A DNA stretch of 64,000 nucleotides, taken from Paraburkholderia nodosa (GTDB lineage: Bacteria; Pseudomonadota; Gammaproteobacteria; Burkholderiales; Burkholderiaceae). Below the pieces are notes generated by a model, which ran no database searches, was not told the DNA's origin, and saw nothing but the letters and a program-made list of their open reading frames with translations. Positions 1 through 8,847 of the stretch are shown in pieces. A program made the position numbers and the translations under genes. Numbering within the stretch: position 1 is the first letter of the stretch; every line of letters begins with the position of its first letter. The DNA lies in contig NZ_MCNV01000019.1 in the NCBI RefSeq assembly GCF_001718195.1, positions 97,520 through 161,519 on the forward strand, in the 5' to 3' direction.

Positions 1-2
1 GG

Positions 3-920
3 GTGAAGACGATTGGCGCGGCGATCGCCGCGATCACGTTCGCCGGCCCAATCCTGAGCATCACGACGCTGATCGCGAAAGCGGTGCGGCTTGTGAGCCT
101 TCTCACGACTATCGCCGCGACGACAGGGCCCGGCGGCGCGGCGGTCGTCGCGGCGGCCGGCTATATCGCGGAGAAAGAGCGCGCCGCGGCACTCGATCGC
201 AGCATCCATCAGCTGCCCGGCGAATCGGCTGCTGGCCGCGATCAGCGCGTCGCGGAAGCGATCGCCGGCGGCGTGGCCACGCCTAACGCCGCTGCGCCTG
301 CCGATGGGGGTCTCGGCGGCCGCATATTCCGGTCGATCCGCAGTCTGTTCGTGAACAGCGCTGCGGACAACTCGCAGACCGGCGCGATCGTGCAGCGCTT
401 CGAGGATATGGGTTGGTCGCAGGCGCAGGCCTCCGGCATTGCCGCCAACCTCTACCGCGAGAGCGGATACAACGCCAGTGCCGTCGGCGACAACGGCACG
501 GCCTACGGCCTAGGGCAGTGGCATAAGGACCGGCAGGACGCGTTTCGCAAGCGTTTCGGAATCGATATCCGCAACTCGACGCTCGACCAGCAGCTGCAGT
601 TCGTCGACTACGAGATGCGGCAGGGCTCCGAGAAGCGCGCCGGCGACGCGCTGGCACAGGCGCAAACCGCGGCGCAGGCCGGCGACGTAGTCTCGCGGCT
701 CTACGAGCGTCCGGCGGATGCCGAAGGCGAAGCATCGAGCCGAGCGGCCGACGCCGTCGCCGTGAACCAGAGCGTCGCGCAGAGCAGGGACAGCACGGTG
801 CATGTGAAGGTCGAGCTGCCGAACGCGCCGCCTGGCACGCGCGCGACCGTGCGCACGACGGGCAACACGACGGCGTCCACGAACGTGGGCGATTCTGCAC
901 TCATGGAACCTGCAATATGA
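3..920 (+). CDS. Phage tape-measure-type tail protein, C-terminal part with tail lysozyme domain (partial)
   Basis: The frame is open to the left edge, so the first GTG is probably internal and only about 305 C-terminal residues are seen. Residues 1-60 are rich in Ala, Gly and Ile, as in tape-measure proteins, which set tail length and help DNA cross the inner membrane. Residues about 127-235 resemble the phage tail lysozyme domain: YRESGYN carries a candidate catalytic Glu and YGLGQWH follows, suggesting local peptidoglycan cutting at entry. The last codons overlap the next start as ATGA, so translation is probably coupled. The assignment rests on the domain and on position ahead of gpN- and gpP-like genes; a separate tail-associated lysozyme is the alternative. 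Confidence 0.7.
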   Translation: MKTIGAAIAAITFAGPILSITTLIAKAVRLVSLLTTIAATTGPGGAAVVAAAGYIAEKERAAALDRSIHQLPGESAAGRDQRVAEAIAGGVATPNAAAPADGGLGGRIFRSIRSLFVNSAADNSQTGAIVQRFEDMGWSQAQASGIAANLYRESGYNASAVGDNGTAYGLGQWHKDRQDAFRKRFGIDIRNSTLDQQLQFVDYEMRQGSEKRAGDALAQAQTAAQAGDVVSRLYERPADAEGEASSRAADAVAVNQSVAQSRDSTVHVKVELPNAPPGTRATVRTTGNTTASTNVGDSALMEPAI

Positions 921-2350
921 GCATCGCATCGCTGACGAATCTCGCCGGCAGCATTGGCGGCGTCGCATCCGCGACCAGCGAGCTCGCGTCGCTGCTCACC
1001 GGCCCGTCGGCAAATTCGTGGTGGGGATCGCTGCGCCAGGCATCATACGGCGGTGTGCCGTTCGCCGTCGTCAGCACGAACACGAAGTTCGGCACGCGCA
1101 ACGCGGTGCATGAGTACGCCTTCCGCGACGACGCCTGGGTCGAAGAACTCGGCAAGCTGCCACGTCGCTTCGAGATCTTCGGCTTTCTGGTCGAGAACAG
1201 CCGTGTGTATGGTGGCGGCGCGGTCATCGGCCAGCGCGATCGCATGGTGACGGTCTGCGAGAGCGGGGCGCAGACGCTCGTGCACCCGACCTTCGGCCGC
1301 ATCGAGAATGTGTCATGCCTCGATGCGCAGGCCGGCGAGAGTCTCGAGCACGGCCGCGTGATCGTCGTGCGCTTCGTCTTCATGCGCAACGGCGTGCGGT
1401 CGGACACCTCGTCGGTGAGCGACACGACGTCGCTCCTGCAGAGGGCGGCGGATGCGCTCGGTCTGGGCGCAGCGCTCGATTTTGTTCAGTCGACGGCCGC
1501 AGCAATCCAGGAGGGCGCCGCGATCGTGCAGACGGGCGTGGGCGTTGCTGTGAGCTGGGTTCAACTGGGCGTGACGGCAGTCAATGACGTGAGGCGCTTC
1601 GCGAACTCCGTGAGCACGCTGGCGGGGAATTTCGGCCGCTTCTTCGGCGCCGGCAACTCCGGGTACAGCGGGTCGAACCAGTCGGCGCCGGCGGGCACCA
1701 CGGCGCAGCAGCTGCTCAACGCGGATGCCACTGCTCGAGCTGCGCTCACACAGGCGGGAGCCGCGCTCACGGCAGCGGCCGCGAATCCGTCGTCGTCGGC
1801 CGCACTCAATTCGGCGGCGCAGTCTTACGCCGCGGCGCTGGCCGCGACGATGTCGAGTCCCGCCGACGCGATCCGATCGCTGTCATCGCTCGCGAGCTTC
1901 GCGCCGAGCGGCACGTATACGACGTCGACGATCGGCAGCGCGATGTCGACCATGGAGGCGGCGACGTCTGCGCTCCTGCGGCGCGCGGCAATCTCGCAGC
2001 TCGCGCAGTCCGTGTCCGTCTACCAGCCGTCCTCGTATGACGACGCGACGTCGATGATCGCCACGGTCACGACCTTGCTCGACAACGAGATCGAGACCGC
2101 AGCCGACGCCGGCGACGACAATTCGTTCGCCGCGCTGCGCACGCTTCGCAACTCCGTTGTCGAGGATCTGCAGGCGCGTGGTGCGGACCTCGCATCGCTG
2201 TCGACCATGTCGTTCAACGGATCGCTGCCGGCGCTGGTGCTCGCTCATCGGATCTATGGCGACGCCACGCGCGCCGACCAGCTCGTGCAACAGGTCGCGC
2301 CCGTCCATCCGCTCTTTATGCCCGCAACGTTTCAGGCGCTTTCGAACTGA
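917..2350 (+). CDS. Phage DNA circularisation / tail protein, Mu gpN-like
   Basis: 477 residues. The region around residues 35-160 (YGGVPFAVV, then HEYAFRDDAWVEELG and FEIFGFLVE) matches the DNA circularisation protein N-terminal domain found in Mu gpN and relatives. In Mu this is a virion tail/hub protein that is also carried into the cell and protects the ends of incoming DNA. The C-terminal half is Ala/Ser/Thr-rich with predicted helices, as in many family members. It starts in an ATGA overlap with the tape-measure gene and is followed after 3 bases by the gpP-like gene, the order seen in Mu-like tails. Confidence 0.85.
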   Translation: MSIASLTNLAGSIGGVASATSELASLLTGPSANSWWGSLRQASYGGVPFAVVSTNTKFGTRNAVHEYAFRDDAWVEELGKLPRRFEIFGFLVENSRVYGGGAVIGQRDRMVTVCESGAQTLVHPTFGRIENVSCLDAQAGESLEHGRVIVVRFVFMRNGVRSDTSSVSDTTSLLQRAADALGLGAALDFVQSTAAAIQEGAAIVQTGVGVAVSWVQLGVTAVNDVRRFANSVSTLAGNFGRFFGAGNSGYSGSNQSAPAGTTAQQLLNADATARAALTQAGAALTAAAANPSSSAALNSAAQSYAAALAATMSSPADAIRSLSSLASFAPSGTYTTSTIGSAMSTMEAATSALLRRAAISQLAQSVSVYQPSSYDDATSMIATVTTLLDNEIETAADAGDDNSFAALRTLRNSVVEDLQARGADLASLSTMSFNGSLPALVLAHRIYGDATRADQLVQQVAPVHPLFMPATFQALSN

Positions 2351-2353
2351 TCG

Positions 2354-3433
2354 ATGGACGATGAACTGTTTTTGAGCGTCGGTGACCAGACGATTACCGG
2401 CTGGACTGACATCCGCGTGACGCGCGGCATCGAGCGCTGCGTATCCGATTTCGAGATCGGGCTTACGGAAGAGCAGATCGAGCTGGATGTAGTGACCGAG
2501 GTCGTGGTGCAGCCGGGCGACGAATGCCTCATCGACCTGGGCGTGGACCTCGTGCTCACGGGCTACATCGACGACTACATCCCTTCGATCGGCCCGAACA
2601 CGCATACCGTGCGCGTAGCTGGCCGCAGCAAGTGTGAGGACCTGGTCGATTGCTCGGCCGTGTGGCCGAACGGACAGATCAGCGGCACCTCGGCGCTCGA
2701 CGTCGCGACGAAGCTGGCGGCGCATTACGGCATCACGGTCAAATGTGATGTCAGCGACCTGATCGCGATCCCGCAGTTCAACGTCTTCATCGGCGAGACA
2801 CCGTTCGAGATCGTCGAGCGCGTGAGCCGCTTCAGCCAGCTGCTGGTCTACGACGAGCCGGACGGGAGTCTGCGGCTAGCGCGCTCGAATTCCGGCGTGC
2901 AGGCCGCTGGCGGCCTGGTGCAGGGTTTGAACATTCAGGAAGCGTCGGTCGTCTATTCGGCGCGCGACCGGTTTTCGTCATACACGTGCTTCGCGCAATC
3001 GGTTCTGTCATTCACGGACGCGGGTATCGGGCCGAACATGATCGCCACGGTAAGCGACGTCGGCGTGAAGCGTGTGCGCGAGCGCTACATCGTCGCCGAG
3101 GCCGTTCAGGGCTTTCAGGATCTCGCGCGCCGGCGTGCAATCTGGGAGATGAACCGGCGCGCCGGGCGCGCGGCGATGGTGATGGTGAAGACCGACAGCT
3201 GGCGGGATGCATCAGGCACGCTGTGGACGCCCAACACCCTGGTCTATGTCGATATCCCGAAGCTGAAGATCTCGCAGCAGACGTGGCTCATCGGCGAGGT
3301 GACTTACAAGCGCAACGCGGAAGAGGGCACCACGGCCGAGCTGATCATCATGGATCCCGCGGCGTACGCGGCGGAGCCGATCGCGCTCCAGCCGATGTTC
3401 GTCGACGCGAGTACTACCGGGGCTGCGCGATGA
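2354..3433 (+). CDS. Phage baseplate hub / tail protein, Mu gpP-like
   Basis: 359 residues. The opening DELFLSVGDQTITGWTDIRV and the overall layout match the Mu gpP (gp43) family, which forms the baseplate hub under the tail tube, equivalent to T4 gp27 or P2 gpD. The middle (VAGRSKCEDLVDCSA and FNVFIGETPFEIVERVSRF) is the conserved hub core. It sits between gpN-like and gp45-like genes, and its stop overlaps the next start as ATGA. Length is close to the family norm of about 350-380 residues. Confidence 0.85.
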   Translation: MDDELFLSVGDQTITGWTDIRVTRGIERCVSDFEIGLTEEQIELDVVTEVVVQPGDECLIDLGVDLVLTGYIDDYIPSIGPNTHTVRVAGRSKCEDLVDCSAVWPNGQISGTSALDVATKLAAHYGITVKCDVSDLIAIPQFNVFIGETPFEIVERVSRFSQLLVYDEPDGSLRLARSNSGVQAAGGLVQGLNIQEASVVYSARDRFSSYTCFAQSVLSFTDAGIGPNMIATVSDVGVKRVRERYIVAEAVQGFQDLARRRAIWEMNRRAGRAAMVMVKTDSWRDASGTLWTPNTLVYVDIPKLKISQQTWLIGEVTYKRNAEEGTTAELIIMDPAAYAAEPIALQPMFVDASTTGAAR

Positions 3434-4023
3434 GTAAAGGGTTCATGGACCGCGCAGCGCGGCGCATTTTGAACATCATCGGGCGCGCACGCGTGAATCT
3501 CGTGAAGGATTCCGGCCCCGTGCAGATGGCTCAGCTGACGGTGAACGATCTCGAGACGATCGACAACATCCCGATCGTCCACGATTTCGGCTTCAGCTCG
3601 AACCCGCCGGCGGGCAGCGACGTGGCCATGGTCTTCGTCGGTGGCGATCGAAGCAACGGCGTGATCGTCGCATCGAACCACCAGAAGTACCGCGTTCGCA
3701 ATCTCGCGCCGGGCGAGAGCGTGATCTATACGCAGGATGGCAAACAGATCCATCTCACGGCAAGCGGCGGCATCAAGGTCGCGGCCAACGGGCAACCGGT
3801 CGAGGTGGATAACGCCACGATCGTGACGATCAATGCGGCGTCGAAGGTTCGCATGGTCACGCCTCGCTTCGAATGCACGGGCGACATCGTGGACAACTGC
3901 GACACCCAGACGAGCACGGTGGCGCAATTGCGCGAGGCTCACGATTCGCACGATCACCAGGTCGTCGAAGTTCAGACGGGCGGCAGCACGATTACAACTT
4001 CGGGCCCGAACAACACCGTATGA
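3430..4023 (+). CDS. Phage baseplate assembly / spike protein, Mu gp45 (gpV) family
   Basis: 197 residues, taking the ATG in the ATGA overlap with the upstream gene. The N-terminal half (MDRAARRILNIIGRARVNLVKDSGPVQ, then LETIDNIPIVHDFGFSSNPP; not continuous) is an OB-fold baseplate domain. The C-terminal part has regular short beta repeats (IHLTASGGIKVAANG and onward) like the membrane-piercing spike of Mu gp45. A His-rich tail motif (HDSHDHQVVEV) near the end may bind an iron ion, as known at the spike tip of this family; that is an inference from the HxH-type spacing. Overlaps the gp46-like start. Confidence 0.85.
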   Translation: MSKGFMDRAARRILNIIGRARVNLVKDSGPVQMAQLTVNDLETIDNIPIVHDFGFSSNPPAGSDVAMVFVGGDRSNGVIVASNHQKYRVRNLAPGESVIYTQDGKQIHLTASGGIKVAANGQPVEVDNATIVTINAASKVRMVTPRFECTGDIVDNCDTQTSTVAQLREAHDSHDHQVVEVQTGGSTITTSGPNNTV

Positions 4024-4472
4024 GCGATATCAAGATTTATTGGGACGCCGCGAACGGGCGCGGGGACTGGCAGCTGCTCGCCAACGACATCGCGACTGGT
4101 GACGACCTGCAGACAGCCCTCCTGTTCAGCCTGTTCAGCGATCGCGAAGCTGCGGATGACGATGTCATTCCGGACGGCTCGAGCGATCGTCGTGGGTGGT
4201 GGGGCGACGATGGTACCGACGATCCGACAGGCCTCACGGGCTCGCGCCTCTGGCTACTCGCGCGGCGCAAATCACCCACCGACGAGACGCTTCGCGATGC
4301 CTATGACTATATCGTTGAGGCAATTCAGTGGCTGATCGACACGAGCGTGGTCGCGCGGTTTAACGTAGGCGTGCAGTGGGCTCGCGCGGACATGCTGGCC
4401 AGCACGATCGTCGCGTGGCCGCCCGGCGGTGGTGCACCACAGACTTATAACTGGGCGTGGGGAACAAACTAA
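4020..4472 (+). CDS. Phage baseplate protein, Mu gp46 (W-like) family
   Basis: 150 residues. It begins with IKIYWDAANGRGDWQLLANDIATGDDLQTALLFSLF in substance (the motif is spread over residues 4-38) and has GGWWGD-type glycine and tryptophan residues and a conserved Arg/Trp-rich middle typical of phage GP46 proteins, which are gp25/W-like wedge components. Starts in an ATGA overlap and ends in a TAATG overlap with the baseplate J gene, so the baseplate genes form one translationally coupled string. Confidence 0.85.
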   Translation: MSDIKIYWDAANGRGDWQLLANDIATGDDLQTALLFSLFSDREAADDDVIPDGSSDRRGWWGDDGTDDPTGLTGSRLWLLARRKSPTDETLRDAYDYIVEAIQWLIDTSVVARFNVGVQWARADMLASTIVAWPPGGGAPQTYNWAWGTN

Positions 4473-5641
4473 TGCCGTACTCGAGACCTACTCTCACCCA
4501 GCTTCGCACGCAGATCTGGAGCGACATCCAGACGGGACTCAGCTCGATCCTCGCGTTCCTGCAGAAGGCTGTCCTGAAGATCCTCGGTGCCGCGCTGGCC
4601 GCGATGATCTGGGGCGTTTATGGATATCTCGACTGGATCGCGAAACAGGCGGTGCCGTGGACGGCCGATGACGAATACCTCGCGGGGTGGGGTGCACTCA
4701 AGAGCACCTACCTGAAGGAAGCCACCGCAACGGTGCTGAATGTCCTCTTCACTGGGGCGGTTCCCGGGACGCCCGTCAATGCTGGCGCCGGCGTCTCGCG
4801 GCAGGACAATGCCCTCTATACCGTCTTGTCGTCGACGCAAGTTGCGAACGACGGGACGGTGACCGTCGAAGTGCAGGCGATGGTCGCTGGCAGCGCGGCG
4901 AACTGCGACAACGGCACCGCGATGACGCTCACGACTGCGATTGCGGGAATCCCGTCGACGGGAGCTGTCTCCGGAACGGTTACGCCCGGCGCGGACGTGG
5001 AGGAACAAGAGGATTATCGTACGCGCGTGATGGACGCATACCAGAGCCCGGTGCAGGGAGGAGCCCAGAACGACTATGTAAAGTGGGCCACGGACATCGC
5101 CGGCGTGACACGTGCATGGTGTTTGCCCAATGGCTTCGGCGTCGGAACCGTCGTGCTGTATTTCATGATGGATGACGCTGAGTCGGCGCACTCCGGCTTT
5201 CCGCAAGGCACGAACGGTGTATCGCAATACGATGAAGGCCCGGGCGGATTGCCGCGTGGCATAGTTGCCTCCGGCGATCAGCTGATGGTGGCGGACAAGA
5301 TCGTGAGTGAACAGCCCGTTACTGCACTTCTGTATGCCTGCTCCCCGATCGAAAATCAGATTGGCTTCACGATCTCAGGGCTCAGTTCAGCAGGCACCAC
5401 TACTCAAGCCGCGGTCAATTCCGCTTTGGCCGACATATTCATTCGAACTGGCGAGCCACAAGGGACTATCGATTGGTCCGACCTTACCGGCGCCGTTAAT
5501 TCTGTCTCCGGCACGAGTGGCTATCTGATCACCGCGGTCACAAGCACAGTCGCAGGCGTGACTACGTCGCTTCCGACGAATGCGAATATCACCACGAGCA
5601 CGGGCCAATTGCCTGTGCTCGGCACTGTCAACTACATCTGA
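4472..5641 (+). CDS. Baseplate J-like wedge protein, Mu gp47 family
   Basis: 389 residues from the ATG in the TAATG overlap. A GTG 15 bases upstream is open but the overlapped ATG fits the packing of the operon. The C-terminal two thirds carry the baseplate J features: VPGTPVNAGAGVSRQDNALY, then VTPGADVEEQEDYRTRVMDAYQSP with the conserved E-x-YR-R-hydrophobic motif. It forms the main wedge of the contractile baseplate, connecting the hub to tail fibres. An amphipathic hydrophobic stretch near residues 30-60 is seen in some homologues. Followed after 3 bases by the gp48-like gene. Confidence 0.9.
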   Translation: MPYSRPTLTQLRTQIWSDIQTGLSSILAFLQKAVLKILGAALAAMIWGVYGYLDWIAKQAVPWTADDEYLAGWGALKSTYLKEATATVLNVLFTGAVPGTPVNAGAGVSRQDNALYTVLSSTQVANDGTVTVEVQAMVAGSAANCDNGTAMTLTTAIAGIPSTGAVSGTVTPGADVEEQEDYRTRVMDAYQSPVQGGAQNDYVKWATDIAGVTRAWCLPNGFGVGTVVLYFMMDDAESAHSGFPQGTNGVSQYDEGPGGLPRGIVASGDQLMVADKIVSEQPVTALLYACSPIENQIGFTISGLSSAGTTTQAAVNSALADIFIRTGEPQGTIDWSDLTGAVNSVSGTSGYLITAVTSTVAGVTTSLPTNANITTSTGQLPVLGTVNYI

Positions 5642-5644
5642 TCC

Positions 5645-6289
5645 ATGCTCGCTCCTAATTACAGCGCCGCGGACTACCTTCGCGCGTTGCAGGCGCTTTT
5701 GCCGCGTGGTCGGGTGTGGCCTCGCGACACCGATGCGAAGCAGTCCGCAGTGCTAGGCACGCTCACCCCCGTCTTCGAACGCCTCAATGCTCGCGCAAAC
5801 AATCTTCTGATCGACGCATTTCCAGCGTCGACGTATGAGTTGCTTCCGGAATGGGAGTTGACTCTCGGCCTTCCGGACCCATGCGCCGGCGAGCAGCCGA
5901 CTGTCGCCGCGCGGCGTGCGCAGGTACTGGCTCGATTCGCAGGGACCGGCGGCCAGTCCATCCAATACTTCATCGATTACGCGGCACGGCTCGGTTTTAC
6001 CGTGACGGTCACCCAGTACGCGCCGTTTCGAATGGGGCAGCAGGCCATGGGCTCCCAGCTCGGTAGCCCTGATTGGGCATTCACATGGGCGGTTAATGCG
6101 CCGCTCGCATCTTTGATCCCATTCACCATGGGGCAATCGGCGATGGGTGACGCGTTGCAGTCGTGGAACAACACAGTGCTCGAGTGCGAGCTCAATACGG
6201 TAAAACCGGCGCACACCTTGCTGCTCTTCACATATGGCCTCGGCAGACTGAACGAAAACTTCGTCCTGAACGAAAACACTCTCGGCTAA
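5645..6289 (+). CDS. Phage tail protein, Mu gp48 / YmfQ (DUF2313) family
   Basis: 214 residues, the usual length for the family. The signature LLPRGRVWPRD near residues 20-30 and LPEWELTLGLPDPC near residues 65-80 are diagnostic of YmfQ/gp48 proteins, which lie between baseplate J and the tail fibre and resemble P2 gpI in role. Codon use drifts to lower GC near the 3' end, where the more variable tail-fibre region begins. Ends 10 bases before the fibre gene. Confidence 0.85.
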   Translation: MLAPNYSAADYLRALQALLPRGRVWPRDTDAKQSAVLGTLTPVFERLNARANNLLIDAFPASTYELLPEWELTLGLPDPCAGEQPTVAARRAQVLARFAGTGGQSIQYFIDYAARLGFTVTVTQYAPFRMGQQAMGSQLGSPDWAFTWAVNAPLASLIPFTMGQSAMGDALQSWNNTVLECELNTVKPAHTLLLFTYGLGRLNENFVLNENTLG

Positions 6290-6299
6290 CCAATACGCT

Positions 6300-7538
6300 A
6301 TGAACCTGAGATTTTTTGCCCGCCGGCTGGCGGCGATGGGCGCGCTCGCGCTTACATCCATGGCGGCACACGCCCAATTTGCGTCGGGGCAACTGCTGAC
6401 CGCCGCCGCGCTGAACTCCGCTCTGGCTTCGCCGACAATCACAAACGGCACCATTACCGGTTTGACGGCACCGATCGGCGTCTCCCTGGGCGGCACTGGC
6501 GCGGCGACCGCGACGGCTGCGCTGGCCAACCTCGGCGGCCTCGCGAAGGCCGGTGGGACGATGACCGGCGCGCTCGCCGTCTCGTATGTCAACCCGACGA
6601 TCACGTTCAATGATTCGGGCGGTGCAAATCAGGCTCTCCTTCAGTTTCAATCCAGCGGCGTCAACACGTGGGGACTGGCGAGCCAGGGGTCGACTAGCTT
6701 CGTCATCGCGCGATACGTTGGCGGCGTTTATACCGACATCCCGTTCTCAGTCAATCTGTCGAGCGGGCTCGTCACCATCAATGACGGCCTCTCGGTCAGC
6801 GGGACCGTTAGTGGGAGCGGCTTCACGTCTCTGCTCTCGCCATATCTGACCAGTGCGACGGCCGCTTCAACATACGCGCCTCTTGCAAGCCCGACATTCA
6901 CTGGGACGGTCACGATTCCGTCCGGAGCATCGATTTCTGGCTATCTCACGACATCGGGTGCGGCGAGCACATACGCGCCACTTGCATCGCCCGCACTCAG
7001 TGGCACGCCAACGGCTCCGACCGCCACGGCCGGAACGAGCACCACGCAAGTTGCGACGACGGCGTTCGTCGCATCTTCACCCACGATCACCACGCCAACG
7101 ATCGTCGGCGTGACATCCGGAGCGTGCGCGAGTACGGGAAACGTTGGTGAATGCAAGAACTCGAATGTGCCAAGCGGATCGGCGGTCTCGCTTACGTCCG
7201 GTACTCCAGCGAACGTTACATCGGTACCCCTCACCGCGGGGAACTGGATCTGCTACGGAAACATTGCGTTTTTGGCAGGCTCGACCACCGTCAGCACGAC
7301 GGAGGCCGGGTGGATCTCGACGGTATCGGCGAGCAATCCGAGCGCACCGAATTCCGGCGCCTACTTCGGCCTTGTCAGTTTGCCATCAACTGCTGGCGGG
7401 AACGGAAACATCTATCCCGTCGGAATGCTTATGGTGAACGTCTCGAGCGCCACCACGGTATACCTGTCCACCTTCGCAGCCTTTAGCACGAGCACGATGT
7501 CCGCCTTCGGCTATCTCAACTGCCTCCGCTTCCATTGA
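6300..7538 (+). CDS. Phage tail fibre-like protein with signal-peptide-like N-terminus
   Basis: 412 residues. Fibre character is shown by the repeated motifs GVSLGGTGAATATAALANLGG (an LGGTGA collar-type repeat), two copies of ASTYAPLASP, and TAPTATAGTSTTQVATTAFV, all common in receptor-binding fibres. The first 25 residues (basic RR, then hydrophobic, ending MAAHAQ) look like a secretion signal, which is odd for a virion protein assembled in the cytoplasm; the same domain layout occurs in some Burkholderia exported proteins. The variable C-terminal region probably binds the host receptor. Position directly after gp48 supports a fibre; the signal-like segment is what makes the exact role uncertain. 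Confidence 0.7.
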   Translation: MNLRFFARRLAAMGALALTSMAAHAQFASGQLLTAAALNSALASPTITNGTITGLTAPIGVSLGGTGAATATAALANLGGLAKAGGTMTGALAVSYVNPTITFNDSGGANQALLQFQSSGVNTWGLASQGSTSFVIARYVGGVYTDIPFSVNLSSGLVTINDGLSVSGTVSGSGFTSLLSPYLTSATAASTYAPLASPTFTGTVTIPSGASISGYLTTSGAASTYAPLASPALSGTPTAPTATAGTSTTQVATTAFVASSPTITTPTIVGVTSGACASTGNVGECKNSNVPSGSAVSLTSGTPANVTSVPLTAGNWICYGNIAFLAGSTTVSTTEAGWISTVSASNPSAPNSGAYFGLVSLPSTAGGNGNIYPVGMLMVNVSSATTVYLSTFAAFSTSTMSAFGYLNCLRFH

Positions 7539-7614
7539 GTGATGGCTCTTTGTTTGCGTCGCCACGCTCCTCATTAGTGCGCGTTTAGGCACCCTCATCA
7601 TTTTTGGAGTTTGC

Positions 7615-8625
7615 ATGTACCAATATGACGATCCGACCGCCGTGTCTGCGCTGCCGACGCCAGCCGCAGCGGGCACGTCAGGCTACTTTACCGACGGCAA
7701 TCCGGCGCAAGCGGAGGCAGCAACGGTCCTGCGAAGCGACTTCATGAACATGCTCATGCTGGAGTTGCTCAACGTTGTGGAAGCCGCTGGCATCTCGCCT
7801 AGCAAGACGGCATATAACCAGGTGTTGCTGGCCATCAAGTCGCTGACGAGTTCGTATGCCGCTGGATCGTACTCGGTGCGCAAGATGGTGGCCGCGAACA
7901 ACGGTGCCACGCCGAACACGCAGTTCGATACGTCGTGCGATCTGGTTGTCGTGCGAAACCCGACGACCGGGGCGTGTGCAGCAATTTCAAATCCCGGGGT
8001 AATCACCAATAACATTCTCACCGCAGGCCCCGTCGCTAATGGTCGGGACGTAGCCGGTGCATTCGCGGCATCGACGTGGCTTCACTTCTACTACGTCTGG
8101 AATGGCACCACGCTTGCGACGATTTCGAGCGCGAGCGCTCCGCCGACCGGGCCAGCGCTTCCGAATGGCTATACGAGCTGGGCGTATATCGGCGCGGTCT
8201 ATCTAAATGCGTCTTCGCAGCTGATGCTTGTGCGCCAGCGTGGCTCGTGGATCATGTATGCGGATCAGCAAGCCGTTATCACGGGGGGATCTTCTACATC
8301 GGTTGCCGCGATCACCACCGCAACGCTCACGCCGCCCAATGCTGTCCAGTTCGAGCTAAGTGTTCCGAATCTTTCTATTAACGCAACCGCCGCGGGGCCA
8401 GCTGGTTTGACCTTGATTATTCAGGTCGAGTCGTCACACTCTCCGTTTCAGATGGGCATCCAAGGCTCGGGCGCCGCGTCGGCAACATGGGGTACGTCTG
8501 GCGCCTCAAAACGATTCCCGGCGATTACCCAAGGTTTCAACTACCAGATCGCGATTCTCGCTGGCTCAGGTCAGTCTGTAACGATCGACGTGACTGGGTA
8601 CAGCGTTCCAAATGGCGGAGAGTAA
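7615..8625 (+). CDS. Phage tail fibre / collar-type protein
   Basis: 336 residues. The N-terminal 80 residues (PTPAAAGTSGYFTDG, then ATVLRSDFMNMLMLELLNVVEAAG) match the N-terminal virion-anchoring segment common in fibre proteins of Burkholderia and other beta-proteobacterial phages. The rest is beta-rich (repeated short Ser/Thr/Gly strands) with no recognised enzyme motif. It lies 76 bases after the previous fibre gene and may form the distal part of the same fibre or an alternative one. GC is visibly lower in the second half than in the baseplate genes, as expected of a host-range gene that is exchanged among phages. Confidence 0.65.
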   Translation: MYQYDDPTAVSALPTPAAAGTSGYFTDGNPAQAEAATVLRSDFMNMLMLELLNVVEAAGISPSKTAYNQVLLAIKSLTSSYAAGSYSVRKMVAANNGATPNTQFDTSCDLVVVRNPTTGACAAISNPGVITNNILTAGPVANGRDVAGAFAASTWLHFYYVWNGTTLATISSASAPPTGPALPNGYTSWAYIGAVYLNASSQLMLVRQRGSWIMYADQQAVITGGSSTSVAAITTATLTPPNAVQFELSVPNLSINATAAGPAGLTLIIQVESSHSPFQMGIQGSGAASATWGTSGASKRFPAITQGFNYQIAILAGSGQSVTIDVTGYSVPNGGE

Positions 8626-8628
8626 GTT

Positions 8629-8796
8629 ATGAAAAATGCATTTGTTGATGTAAACAACGTGTTGGTGGCATGGGGATTTGTCGAAACGAATGCTCCTGGG
8701 CAGACGGCCATTCCAGTAGCAGACGAGTTCAATCTCGAACTCGGTCAATGGCAGTATTCGAATGGACAGTGGGTGGCAATCCAGGCGTCGTCGTAA
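8629..8796 (+). CDS. Small phage protein, possible fibre accessory or chaperone
   Basis: 55 residues beginning MKNAFVDVNNVLVAWGF. Starts 3 bases after the fibre stop and ends before the low-GC membrane-protein gene. The acidic and aromatic content (QWQYSNGQWVAI near the end) resembles the short proteins that follow tail fibres in other phages, some of which assist fibre assembly, but no family can be named with confidence. The close spacing to the fibre gene makes it likely to be co-translated. Confidence 0.55.
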   Translation: MKNAFVDVNNVLVAWGFVETNAPGQTAIPVADEFNLELGQWQYSNGQWVAIQASS

Positions 8797-8847
8797 AGCC
8801 ACCTAGGGACTATCGCGTAGAATGCACCATTTCCAAAATGGCCACGG

